Below are positions 10,428-22,595 of a DNA stretch of 64,000 nt, piece after piece. The notes under the pieces were generated by a model. It was not told the origin of the DNA and searched no databases. It was given only the letters and a program-made list of their open reading frames with translations. Source of the stretch: Hyperoodon ampullatus (lineage: Eukaryota; Chordata; Mammalia; Artiodactyla; Ziphiidae); assembly GCA_949752795.1 (NCBI GenBank), contig CATKHW010000427.1, positions 2,046,001-2,110,000 of the forward strand. The letters run 5' to 3'. The first letter of the stretch is position 1. Each line of letters opens with the position of its first letter. Position numbers and translations under genes: made by a program.

Positions 10428-12165
10428 TTCCTGGCTGAGGGATATTCCATCATACGTAAGTACCACAATTTCTTGAACCATGTTTATATTTTCTGGGATA
10501 CTTAAGGTGTATCCAAGTTGAGGTCCTTGTATGCAGTGCAGCCCTAAATTTTGGGGTGGCTCTGTCTTATTGATTTTCAGTTTTCCCAAGGTATATTCCC
10601 TAGACTGGTAGTGCCCTTGGCTCTGTAGCTCTGTTCTTTACTTGTTTTAGGGAACAGAATGCACTCCTCCAGAGAGGCAGTTGGCAATATACATCCCGCC
10701 CATCAGCATAACAAGGCTCCCTGTTCTCCAGGGCCTGTCTTGCCTTTCTTGTTCTTACACATTTTGTGGATGTCCCTTTTGACCGGTGGGAAGTGATACT
10801 TCTTTGTAGTGCAGATTTGCATTGCCCGCTTGCTTGCTTGGCCAAAAAGGGCGTATGCGTTTTCTCCTTAATATATTCAGGAGAAAATGCATACGCCCTT
10901 TTTGGCCAAGTGCATCATTGTCGAAGTTGTGCCCCTCTTCCTGTGCTTTAAAGGTGATTCCAACGTACCTCTTGTAATCTGTTTCCTGCTATGCTGCCTC
11001 GCTTTGAAGTCCGCCTCGTTGCCTTCCTTCAACAGATTTTTGGAAGATAGTTGTCCTTTATTACTCGGCCAGGTTGTGAATTGCTGTGCCAATGAGCTCC
11101 ATTTTTCAACTCGTTTTTGGTGAGCTGACCGCAAGTCCAAAATTTTGGTTCAGGACCTATACTGGTTCCCGGTGGGTGGCTGAGAATTTGGTTAATTCTT
11201 CTTCCTGCCGGGAAATTACAGTGATATGTGCCCGTCCAAATGCCTAACAGCTACTCTCTCATTGGTTCTCCCTCTTCCCTTTCATCCTCTGCCAAATTGG
11301 CAACCTGTGCGAACCAAGAGGTTAAAGGGGCTGTCTCTCCAAGTTGGGAGGTTGATAGTAAAGCAGACGGAAAGTCAAACCGGAGCACCAGGAGAGGGAC
11401 TATTCGTTGAGTTTAGAAACCTTTCGTATTCACAGTGTGTCCGTTCCCTAGGTTTCCCGCACATGTTATAGCTGTACTAATATTCCCTTCAACCTGGAGA
11501 GTGCGGACCCATGGAATGGGTGCCATGCATTATTGCTTTAAAGGGTCTGCATTTGCTCTCCCAATCTCACCAAGCATCTCAGTCCCAAGTGTCCAGCCTT
11601 ATGCCACATCCAGCTGTCGTTGTAGATAGGGTCATTCCAGCTTTCATCAGAGAACCTGAAGGAATTGTAAAGAATTTCCCAGTTTTTTTGTTTTGTTTTT
11701 GAAATTCCTTTTTATAGTGGGTTTGAGCTGATTCTCGCTGCCATGTTTATGCCAGTCTAGACCCACTTGATTCCCTTACGGAGACATATCAATACATAGG
11801 TTTTAAGATTCTTACTAGTCAGATATTTTCCTCTGCGGGAAATATGGGGTTTTGAGTCCCTTTCACTGAGGACGGTGTAGGTCTTGTGTATTCCATAGTT
11901 TGTTTTTGGAACGGTACCTGTGCTTATATCAAACTCTGGTTTTATGCATCACCCCACCTCTCCTTCCCCCTTAAGCAGGTATAAGAGTGTTTTCTAGATG
12001 TGAGATACTGCTCTCTTTCCTAACTCAGTTCAAGTGTAGCCATGTTTACAGGATCTTCATAAGTGATATCTTATGATAAGTTTCTTTTTCTGTGTGACTT
12101 ATTTCACTTAGAATCATCGTACCTGAATCCACCCATTTTGCTGCTACTGGTCTTATGACATTGAT
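10428..12165. repeat. Satellite unit 7 (class D')
   Basis: 1738 bp; palindrome at 10837-10910. D-like, with the D' base C at 11763 (AGACCCAC). It has a private CpG loss, CCATCATACG, near 10451. Confidence 0.95.
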
Positions 12166-13904
12166 TTCATGGCTGAGGGATATTCCATCGTACGTAAGTA
12201 CCACAATTTTTTGAACCATGTTTATATTTTCTGGGATACTTAAGGTGTATCCAAGTTGAGGTGCTTGTATGCAGTGCAGCCCTAAATTTTGGGGTGGCTC
12301 TGTCTTATTGATTTTCAGTTTTCCCAAGGTATATTCCCTAGACTGGTAGTGCCCTTGGCTCTGTAGCTCTGTTCTTTACTTGTTTTAGGGAACAGAATGC
12401 ACTCCTCCAGAGAGGCAGTTGGCAATTTACATCCCGCCCATCAGCATAACAAGGCTCCCTGTTCTCCACGGCCTGTCTTGCCTTTCTTGTTCTTACACAT
12501 TTTGTGGATGTCCCTTTTGACCGGTGGGAAGTGATACTTCTTTGTAGTGCAGATTTGCATTGCCCGCTTGCTTGCTTGGCCAAAAAGGGCGTATGCGTTT
12601 TCTCCTGAATATATTCAGGAGAAAACGCATACGCCCTTTTTGGCCAAGTGCATCATTGTCGAAGTTGTGCCCCTCTTCCTGTGCTTTAAAGGCGATTCCA
12701 ACGTACCTCTTGAAATCTGTTTCCTGCTATTCTGCCTCGCTTTCAAGTCCGCCTCGTTGCCTTCCCTCAACAGATTTTTGGACGATAGTTGTCCTTTATT
12801 ACTCGGCCAGTTTGTGAATTGCTGTGCCCCTGAGCTCCATTTTTCAACTCGTTTTTGGTGAGCTGACCGCAAGTCCAAAATTTTGGTTCAGGACCTATAC
12901 TGGTTCCCGGTGGATGGCTGAGAATTTGGTTAATTCTTCTTCCTGCTGGGAAATTACAGTGATATGTGCCCGTCCAAATGCCTAACAGCTACTCTCTCAT
13001 TGGTTCTCCCTCTTCCTTTTCATCCTCTGCCAAATTGGCAACCTGTGCGAACCAAGAGGTTAAAGGGGCTGTCTCTCCAAGTTGGGAGTTTGATAGTAAA
13101 GCAGACGGAAAGTCAAACCGGAGCACCCGGAGAGGGACTATTCGTTGAGTTTTAGAAACCTTTCGTATTCACAGTGTGTCCGTTCCCTAGGTTTCCCGCA
13201 CATGTTATAGCTGTAGTAATATTCCCTTCAACCTGGAGAGTTCGGACCCATGGAATGGGTGCCATGCATTATTGCTTTAAAGGGTCTGCATTTGCTCACC
13301 CAATCTCACCAAGCATCTCAGTCCCAAGTGTCCAGCCTTATGCCACATCCAGCTGTCGTTGTAGATAGGGTCATTCCAGCTTTCATCAGAGAACCTGAAG
13401 GAATTGTAAAGAATTTCCCAGTTTTTTTGTTTTGTTTTTGAAATTCCTTTTTATAGTGGGTTTGAGCTGATTCTCGCTGCCATGTTTATGCCAGTCTAGA
13501 CACACTTGATTCCCTTACGGAGACATATCAATACATAGGTTTTATGATTCTTACTAGTCAGATATTTTCCTCTGCGGGAAATATGGGGTTTTGAGTCCCT
13601 TTCACTGAGGACGGTGTAGGTCTTGTGTATTCCAGAGTTTGTTTTTGGAACGGTACTTGTGCTTATATCAAACTCTGGTTTTATGCATCACCCCACCTCT
13701 CCTTCCCCCTTAAGCAGGTATAAGAGTGTTTTCTAAATGTGAGACACTGTCCTCTTTCCTCACTCAGTTCAAGTGTAGCCATGTTTACAGGATCTTCATA
13801 AGTGATATCTTATGATAAGTTTCTTTTTCTGTGTGACTTATTTCACTTAGAATCATCGTACCTGAATCCACCCATTTTGCTGCTACTGGTCTTATGACAT
13901 TGAT
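12166..13904. repeat. Satellite unit 8 (class E, patched with F)
   Basis: 1739 bp; perfect palindrome at 12575-12648. The first part is E-like (CTTGAAATCTG, CAACAGAT). From about 12913 to 13640 it carries F bases (GTGGATGGCTG, CTTCCTTTTC, GGGAGTTTGA, TTTATGATTC, CCAGAGTTTG) that units 17 and 26 lack. Confidence 0.93.
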
Positions 13905-15643
13905 TTCATGGCTGAGGGATATTCCATCGTACGTAAGTACCACAATTTTTTGAACCATGTTTATATTTTCTGGGATACTTAAGGTGTATCCAAGTTGAGG
14001 TCCTTGTATGCAGTGCAGCCCTACATTTTGGGGTGGCTCTGTCTTATTGATTTTCAGTTTTCCCAAGGTATATTCCCTAGACTGGTAGTGCCCTTGGCTC
14101 TGTAGCTCTGTTCTTTACTTGTTTTAGGGAACAGAATGCACTCCTCCAGAGAGGCAGTTGGCAATATACATCCCGCCCATCAGCATAACAAGGCTCCCTG
14201 TTCTCCAGGGCCTGTCTTGCCTTTCTTGTTCTTACACATTTTGTGGATGTCCCTTTTGACCGGTGGGCAGTGATACTTCTTTGTAGTGCAGATTTGCATT
14301 GCCCGCTTGCTTGCTTGGCCAAAAAGGGCGTATGCGTTTTCTCCTGAATATATTCAGGAGAAAACGCATACGCCCTTTTTGGCCAAGTGCATCATTGTCG
14401 AAGTTGTGCCCCTCTTCCTGTGCTTTAAAGGCGATTCCAACGTACCTCTTGTAATCTGTTTCCTGCTATGCTGCCTCGCTTTCAAGTCCGCCTCGTTGCC
14501 TTCCCTCATCAGATTTTTGGACGATAGTTGTCCTTTATTACTCGGCCAGTTTGTGAATTGCTGTGCCCCTGAGCTCCATTTTTCAACTCGTTTTTGGTGA
14601 GCTGACCGCAAGTCCAAAATTTTGGTTCAGGACCTATACTGGTTCCCGGTGGATGGCTGAGAATTTGGTTAATTCTTCTTCCTGCTGGGAAATTACAGTG
14701 ATATGTGCCCGTCCAAATGCCTAACAGCTACTCTCTCATTGGTTCTCCCTCTTCCTTTTCATCCTCTGCCAAATTGGCAACCTGTGCGGACCAAGAGGTT
14801 AAAGGGGCTGTCTCTCCAAGTTGGGAGTTTGATAGTAAAGCAGACGGAAAGTCAAACCGGAGCACCCGGAGAGGGACTATTCGTTGAGTTTTAGAAACCT
14901 TTCGTATTCACAGTGTGTCCGTTCCCTAGGTTTCCCGCACATGTTATAGCTGTAGTAATATTCCCTTCAACCTGGAGAGTTCGGACCCATGGAATGGGTG
15001 CCATGCATTATTGCTTTAAAGGGTCTGCATTTGCTCACCCAATCTCACCAAGCATCTCAGTCCCAAGTGTCCAGCCTTATGCCACATCCAGCTGTCGTTG
15101 TAGATAGGGTCATTCCAGCTTTCATCAGAGAACCTGAAGGAATTGTAAAGAATTTCCCAGTTTTTTTGTTTTGTTTTTGAAATTCCTTTTTATAGTGGGT
15201 TTGAGCTGATTCTCGCTGCCATGTTTATGCCAGTCTAGACACACTTGATTCCCTTATGGAGACATATCAATACATAGGTTTTATGATTCTTACTAGTCAG
15301 ATATTTTCCTCTGCGGGAAATATGGGGTTTTGAGTCCCTTTCACTGAGGACGGTGTAGGTCTTGTGTATTCCAGAGTTTGTTTTTGGAACGGTACCTGTG
15401 CTTATATCAAACTCTGGTTTTATGCATCACACCACCTCTCCTTCCCCCTTAAGCAGGCATAAGAGTGTTTTCTAAATGTGAGACACTGTTCTCTTTCCTA
15501 ACTCAGTTCAAGTGTAGCCATGTTTACAGGATCTTCATAAGTGATATATTATGATAAGTTTCTTTTTCTGTGTGACTTATTTCACTTAGAATCATCGTAC
15601 CTGAATCCACCCATTTTGCAGCTACTGGTCTTATGACATTGAT
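13905..15643. repeat. Satellite unit 9 (class F)
   Basis: 1739 bp; perfect palindrome at 14314-14387. F marks: GTGGGCAGTG (about 14263), CCTCATCAGAT (about 14503), GTGGATGGCTG (about 14650) and GGGAGTTTGA (about 14822). Private G near 14789. Confidence 0.95.
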
Positions 15644-17382
15644 TTCATGGCTGAGGGATATTCCATCGTACGTAAGTACCACAATTTTTTGAACCATGTT
15701 TATATTTTCTGGGATACTTAAGGTGTATCCAAGTTGAGGTCCTTGTATGCAGTGCAGCCCTACATTTTGGGGTGGCTCTGTCTTATTGATTTTCAGTTTT
15801 CCCAAGGTATATTCCCTAGAGTGGTAGTGCCCTTGGCTCTGTAGCTCTGTTCTTTACTTGTTTTAGGGAACAGAATGCACTCCTCCAGAGAGGCAGTTGG
15901 CAATTTACATCCCGCCCATCAGCATAACAAGGCTCCCTGTTCTCCAGGGCCTGTCTTGCCTTTCTTGTTCTTACACATTTTGTGGATGTCCCTTTTGACC
16001 GGTGGGCAGTGATACTTCTTTGTAGTGCAGATTTGCATTGCCTGCTTGCTTGCTTGGCCAAAAAGGGCGTATGCGTTTTCTCCTGAATATATTCAGGAGA
16101 AAACGCATACGCCCTTTTTGGCCAAGTGCATCATTGTCGAAGTTGTGCCCCTCTTCCTGTGCTTTAAAGGCGATTCCAACGTACCTCTTGTAATCTGTTT
16201 CCTGCTATGCTGCCTCGCTTTCAAGTCCGCCTCGTTGCCTTCCCTCATCAGATTTTTGGACGATAGTTGTCCTTTATTACTCGGCCAGGTTGTGAATTGC
16301 TGTGCCCCTGAGCTCCATTTTTCAACTCGTTTTTGGTGAGCTGACCGCAAGTCCAAAATTTTGGTTCAGGACCTATACTGGTTCCCGGTGGGTGGCTGAG
16401 AATTTGGTTAATTCTTCTTCCTGCCGGGAAATTACAGTGATATGTGCCCGTCCAAATGCCTAACAGCTACTCTCTCATTGGTTCTCCCTCTTCCCTTTCA
16501 TCCTCTGCCAAATTGGCAACCTGTGCGAACCAAGAGGTTAAAGGGGCTGTCTCTCCAAGTTGGGAGGTTGATAGTAAAGCAGACGGAAAGTCAAACCGGA
16601 GCACCAGGAGAGGGACTATTCGTTGAGTTTTAGAAACCTTTCGTATTCACAGTGTGTCCGTTCTCTAGGTTTCCTGCACATGTTATGGCTGTAGTAATAT
16701 TCCCTTCAACCTGGAGAGTTCGGACCCATGGAATGGGTGCCATGCATTATTGATTTAAAGGGTCTGCATTTGCTCACCCAATCTCACCAATCGTCTCAGT
16801 CCCAAGTGTCCCTCCTTATGCCACATCCAGCTGTCGTTGTAGATATGGTCATTCCAGCTTTCATCAGAGACCCTGAAGGAATTGTAAAGAATTACCCAGT
16901 TTTTTTGTTTTGTTTTTGAAATTCCTTTTTATAGTGGGTTTGAGCTGATTCTCGCTGCCATGTTTATGCCAGTCTAGACACACTTGATTCCCTTACGGAG
17001 ACATATCAATACATAGGTTTTAAGATTCTTACTAGTCAGATATTTTCCTCTGCGGGAAATATGGGATTTTGAGTCCCTTTCGCTGAGGACGGTGTAGGTC
17101 TTGTCTATTCCATAGTTGGTTTTTGGAGCGGTACCTGTGCTTATATCAAACTCTGGTTTTATGCATCACCCCACCTCTCCTTCCCCCTTAAGCAGGTATA
17201 AGAGTGTTTTCTAAATGTGAGACACTGTTCTCTTTCCTAACTCAGTTCAAGTGTAGCTTTGTTTACAGGATCTTCATAAGTGATATCTTATGATATGTTT
17301 CTTTTTCTGTGTGACTTATTTCACTTAGAATCATCGTACTTGAATCCACCCATTTTGCTGCTACTGGTCTTATGACATTGAT
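15644..17382. repeat. Satellite unit 10 (class A)
   Basis: 1739 bp; perfect palindrome at 16053-16126. It differs from unit 1 by CAATTTACAT (about 15901) and GATATGGTC (about 16842). Confidence 0.95.
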
Positions 17383-19118
17383 TTCCTGGCTGAGGGATAT
17401 TCCATCGTACGTAAGTACCACAATTTCTTGAACCATGTTTATATTTTCTGGGATACTTAAGGTGTATCCAAGTTGAGGTCCTTGTATGCAGTGCAGCCCT
17501 AAATTTTGGGGTGGCTCTGTCTTATTGATTTTCAGTTTTCCCAAGGTATATTCCCTAGACTGGTAGTGCCCTTGGCTCTGTAGCTCTGTTCTTTACTTGT
17601 TTTAGGGAACAGAATGCACTCCTCCAGAGAGGCAGTTGGCAATTTACATCCCGCCCATCAGCATAACAAGGCTCCCTGTTCTCCAGGGCCTGTCTTGCCT
17701 TTCTTGTTCTTACACATTTTGTGGATGTCCCTTTTGACCGGTGGGAAGTGATACTTCTTTGTAGTGCAGATTTGCATTGCCCGCTTGCTTGCTTGGCCAA
17801 AAAGGGCGTATGCGTTTTCTCCTTAATATATTCAGGAGAAAATGCATACGCCCTTTTTGGCCAAGTGCATCATTGTCGAAGTTGTGCCCCTCTTCCTGTG
17901 CTTTAAAGGTGATTCCAACGTACCTCTTGTAATCTGTTTCCTGCTATGCTGCCTCGCTTTGAAGTCCGCCTCGTTGCCTTCCTTCAACAGATTTTTGGAA
18001 GATAGTTGTCCTTTATTACTCGGCCAGGTTGTGAATTGCTGTGCCAATGAGCTCCATTTTTCAACTCGTTTTTGGTGAGCTGACCGCAAGTCCAAAATTT
18101 TGGTTCAGGACCTATACTGGTTCCCGGTGGGTGGCTGAGAATTTGGTTAATTCTTCTTCCTGCCGGGAAATTACAGTGATATGTGCCCGTCCAAATGCCT
18201 AACAGCTACTCTCTCATTGGTTCTCCCTCTTCCCTTTCATCCTCTGCCAAATTGGCAACCTGTGCGAACCAAGAGGTTAAAGGGGCTGTCTCTCCAAGTT
18301 GGGAGGTTGATAGTAAAGCAGACGGAAAGTCAAACCGGAGCACCAGGAGAGGGACTATTCGTTGAGTTTAGAAACCTTTCGTATTCAGTGTGTCCGTTCT
18401 CTAGGTTTCCCGCACATGTTATAGCTGTAGTAATATTCCCTTCAACCTGGAGAGTTCGGACCCATGGAAAGGGTGCCATGCATTATTGATTTAAAGGGTC
18501 TGCATTTGCTCACCCAATCTCACCAATCGTCTCAGTCCCAAGTGTCCCTCCTTATGCCACATCCAGCTCTCATTGTAGATAGGGTCATTCCAGCTTTCAT
18601 CAGAGACCCTGAAGGAATTGTAAAGAATTTCCCAGTTTTTTTGTTTTGTTTTTGAAATTCCTTTTTATAGTGGGTTTGAGCTGATTCTCGCTGCCATGTT
18701 TATGCCAGTCTAGACACACTTGATTCCCTTACGGAGACATATCAATACATAGGTTTTAAGATTCTTACTAGTCAGATATTTTCCTCTGCGGGAAATATGG
18801 AGTTTTGAGTCCCTTTCACTGAGGAAGGTATAGGTCTCGTCTATTCCATAGTTGGTTTTTGGAGCGGTACCTGTGCTTATATCAAACTCTGGTTTTATGC
18901 ATCACACCACCTCTCCTTCCCCCTTAAGCAGGCATAAGAGTGTTTTCTAAATGTGAGACTCTGTTCTCTATCCTAACTCAGTTCAAGTGTAGCCATGTTT
19001 ACAGGATCTTCATAAGTGATATCTTATGATAAGTTTCTTTTTCTGTGTGACTTATTTCACTTAGAATCATCGTACCTGAATCCACCCATTTTGCAGCTAC
19101 TGGTCTTATGACATTGAT
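17383..19118. repeat. Satellite unit 11 (class B)
   Basis: 1736 bp; palindrome at 17792-17865 with two mismatches. The private changes near 17296 (in the preceding unit) and 18801 distinguish this HOR copy. Confidence 0.95.
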
Positions 19119-20857
19119 TTCATGGCTGAGGGATATTCCATCGTACGTAAGTACCACAATTTTTTGAACCATTTTTGTATTTCCTTGGATACTTAAGGTG
19201 TACCCAAGTTGAGGTCCTTGTAAGCAGTGCAGCCCTAAATTTTGGGGTGGCTCTGTCTTATTGATTTTCAGTTTTCCCAAGATATATTCCCTAGACTGGT
19301 AGTGCCCTTGGCTCTGTAGCTCTGTTCTTTACTTGTTTTAGGGAACAGAATGCACTCCTACAGAGAGGCAGTTGGCAATTTACATCCCGCCCATCAGCAT
19401 AACAAGGCTCCCTGTTCTCCAGGGCCTGTCTTGCCTTTCTTGTTCTTACACATTTTGTGGATGTCCCTTTTGACCGGTGGGAAGTGATACTTCTTTGTAG
19501 TGCAGATTTGCATTGCCCGCTTGCTTGCTTGGCCAAAAAGGGCGTATGCGTTTTCTCCAGAATATATTCAGGAGAAAATGCATACGCCCTTTTTGGCCAA
19601 GTGCATCATTGTCGAAGTTGTGCCCCTCTTCCTATGCTTTAAAGGCGATTCCAACGTACCTCTTGAAATCTGTTTCCTGCTATTCTGCCTCGCTTTCAAG
19701 TCCGCCTCGTTGCCTTCCCTCAACAGATTTTTGGACGATAGTTGTCCTTTATTACTCGGCCAGTTTGTGAATTGCTGTGCCCCTGAGCTCCATTTTTCAA
19801 CTCGTTTTTGGTGAGCTGACCGCAAGTCCAAAATTTTGGTTCAGGACCTATACTGGTTCCCGGTGGGTGGCTGAGAATTTGGTTAATTCTTCTTCCTGCC
19901 GGGAAATTACAGTGATATGTGGCCGTCCAAATGCCTAACAGCTACTCTCTCATTGGTTCTCCCTCTTCCCTTTCATTCTCTGCCAAATTGGCAACCTGTG
20001 CGAACCAAGAGGTTAAAGGGGCTGTCTCTCCAAGTTGGGAGGTTGATAGTAAAGCAGACGGAAAGTCAAACCGGAGCACCAGGAGAGGGACTATTCGTTG
20101 AGTTTTAGAAACCTTTCGTATTCACAGTGTGTCCGTTCTCTAGGTTTCCTGCACATGTTATGGCTGTAGTAATATTCCCTTCAACCTGGAGAGTTCGGAC
20201 CCATGGAATGGGTGCCATGCATTATTGATTTAAAGGGTCTGCATTTGCTCACCCAATCTCACCAATCGTCTCAGTCCCAAGTGTCCCTCCTTATGCCACA
20301 TCCAGCTGTCGTTGTAGATAGGGTCATTCCAGCTTTCATCAGAGACCCTGAAGGAATTGTAAAGAATTACCCAGTTTTTTTGTTTTGTTTTTGAAATTCC
20401 TTTTTATAGTGGGTTTGAGCTGATTCTCGCTGCCATGTTTATGCCAGTCTAGACACACTTGATTCCCTTACGGAGACATATCAATACATAGGTTTTAAGA
20501 TTCTTACTAGTCAGATATTTTCCTCTGCGGGAAATATGGGATTTTGAGTCCCTTTCGCTGAGGACGGTGTAGGTCTTGTCTATTCCATAGTTGGTTTTTG
20601 GAGCGGTACCTGTGCTTATATCAAACTCTGGTTTTATGCATCACCCCACCTCTCCTTCCCCCTTAAGCAGGTATAAGAGTGTTTTCTAAATGTGAGACAC
20701 TGTTCTCTTTCCTAACTCAGTTCAAGTGTAGCCATGTTTACAGGATCTTCATAAGTGATATCTTATGATAAGTTTCTTTTTCTGTGTGACTTATTTCACT
20801 TAGAATCATCGTACCTGAATCCACCCATTTTGCTGCTACTGGTCTTATGACATTGAT
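19119..20857. repeat. Satellite unit 12 (class C)
   Basis: 1739 bp; palindrome at 19528-19601. Carries AAGATATATT near 19280 as in unit 3. Confidence 0.95.
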
Positions 20858-22595
20858 TTCCTGGCTGAGGGATATTCCATCGTACGTAAGTACCACAATT
20901 TCTTGAACCATGTTTATATTTTCTGGGATACTTAAGGTGTATCCAAGTTGAGGTCCTTGTATGCAGTGCAGCCCTAAATTTTGGGGTGGCTCTGTCTTAT
21001 TGATTTTCAGTTTTCCCAAGGTATATTCCCTAGACTGGTAGTGCCCTTGGCTCTGTAGCTCTGTTCTTTACTTGTTTTAGGGAACAGAATGCACTCCTCC
21101 AGAGAGGCAGTTGGCAATATACATCCCGCCCATCAGCATAACAAGGCTCCCTGTTCTCCAGGGCCTGTCTTGCCTTTCTTGTTCTTACACATTTTGTGGA
21201 TGTCCCTTTTGACCGGTGGGAAGTGATACTTCTTTGTAGTGCAGATTTGCATTGCCCGCTTGCTTGCTTGGCCAAAAAGGGCGTATGCGTTTTCTCCTTA
21301 ATATATTCAGGAGAAAATGCATACGCCCTTTTTGGCCAAGTGCATCATTGTCGAAGTTGTGCCCCTCTTCCTGTGCTTTAAAGGTGATTCCAACGTACCT
21401 CTTGTAATCTGTTTCCTGCTATGCTGCCTCGCTTTGAAGTCCGCCTCGTTGCCTTCCTTCAACAGATTTTTGGAAGATAGTTTTCCTTTATTACTCGGCC
21501 AGGTTGTGAATTGCTGTGCCAATGAGCTCCATTTTTCAACTCGTTTTTGGTGAGCTGACCGCAAGTCCAAAATTTTGGTTCAGGACCTATACTGGTTCCC
21601 GGTGGGTGGCTGAGAATTTGGTTAATTCTTCTTCCTGCCGGGAAATTACAGTGATATGTGCCCGTCCAAATGCCTAACAGCTACTCTCTCATTGGTTCTC
21701 CCTCTTCCCTTTCATCCTCTGCCAAATTGGCAACCTGTGCGAACCAAGAGGTTAAAGGGGCTGTCTCTCCAAGTTGGGAGGTTGATAGTAAAGTAGACGG
21801 AAAGTCAAACCGGAGCACCAGGAGAGGGACTATTCGTTGAGTTTAGAAACCTTTCGTATTCACAGTGTGTCCGTTCCCTAGGTTTCCCGCACATGTTATA
21901 GCTGTACTAATATTCCCTTCAACCTGGAGAGTGCGGACCCATGGAATGGGTGCCATGCATTATTGCTTTAAAGGGTCTGCATTTGCTCTCCCAATCTCAC
22001 CAAGCATCTCAGTCCCAAGTGTCCAGCCTTATGCCACATCCAGCTGTCGTTGTAGATAGGGTCATTCCAGCTTTCATCAGAGAACCTGAAGGAATTGTAA
22101 AGAATTTCCCAGTTTTTTTGTTTTGTTTTTGAAATTCCTTTTTATAGTGGGTTTGAGCTGATTCTCGCTGCCATGTTTATGCCAGTCTAGACACACTTGA
22201 TTCCCTTACGGAGACATATCAATACATAGGTTTTAAGATTCTTACTAGTCAGATATTTTCCTCTGCGGGAAATATGGGGTTTTGAGTCCCTTTCACTGAG
22301 GACGGTGTAGGTCTTGTGTATTCCATAGTTTGTTTTTGGAACGGTACCTGTGCTTATATCAAACTCTGGTTTTATGCATCACCCCACCTCTCCTTCCCCC
22401 TTAAGCAGGTATAAGAGTGTTTTCTAGATGTGAGATACTGCTCTCTTTCCTAACTCAGTTCAAGTGTAGCCATGTTTACAGGATCTTCATAAGTGATATC
22501 TTATGATAAGTTTCTTTTTCTGTGTGACTTATTTCACTTAGAATCATCGTACCTGAATCCACCCATTTTGCTGCTACTGGTCTTATGACATTGAT
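20858..22595. repeat. Satellite unit 13 (class D)
   Basis: 1738 bp; palindrome at 21267-21340. Carries TTTTCC and AAAGTAGACG as in unit 4. Confidence 0.95.

Larger units (their letters stand above)
6953..12165. repeat. Trimer sub-repeat B'-C'-D', copy 1b
   Basis: 5,213 bp, in tandem with the preceding trimer. Its own diagnostic bases are GTTGAGCCCC in B' (7451-7460), TTACAC in C' (around 9941) and AGACCCAC in D' (around 11763). These separate it from B-C-D in all three HOR copies. Confidence 0.92.
1..15643. repeat. Nine-unit higher-order repeat, copy 1
   Basis: Units 1-9, classes A B C D B' C' D' E F, with lengths 1739, 1736, 1739, 1738, 1736, 1739, 1738, 1739 and 1739 bp. Class-specific bases reappear 15,643 bp later at the same place. 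Examples are the GGCCGTCC variant of C (4278), the T-to-A change of B' (7455) and the A-to-C change of D' (11763). Unit 8 of this copy differs from its counterparts and looks converted by class F. Confidence 0.95.
17383..22595. repeat. Trimer sub-repeat B-C-D, copy 2a
   Basis: 5,213 bp. It shares with copy 1a, but not copy 3a, a G-to-A change in C (AAGATATATT at about 19280), TTTTCC in D (about 21483) and AAAGTAGACG in D (about 21793). Confidence 0.9.
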
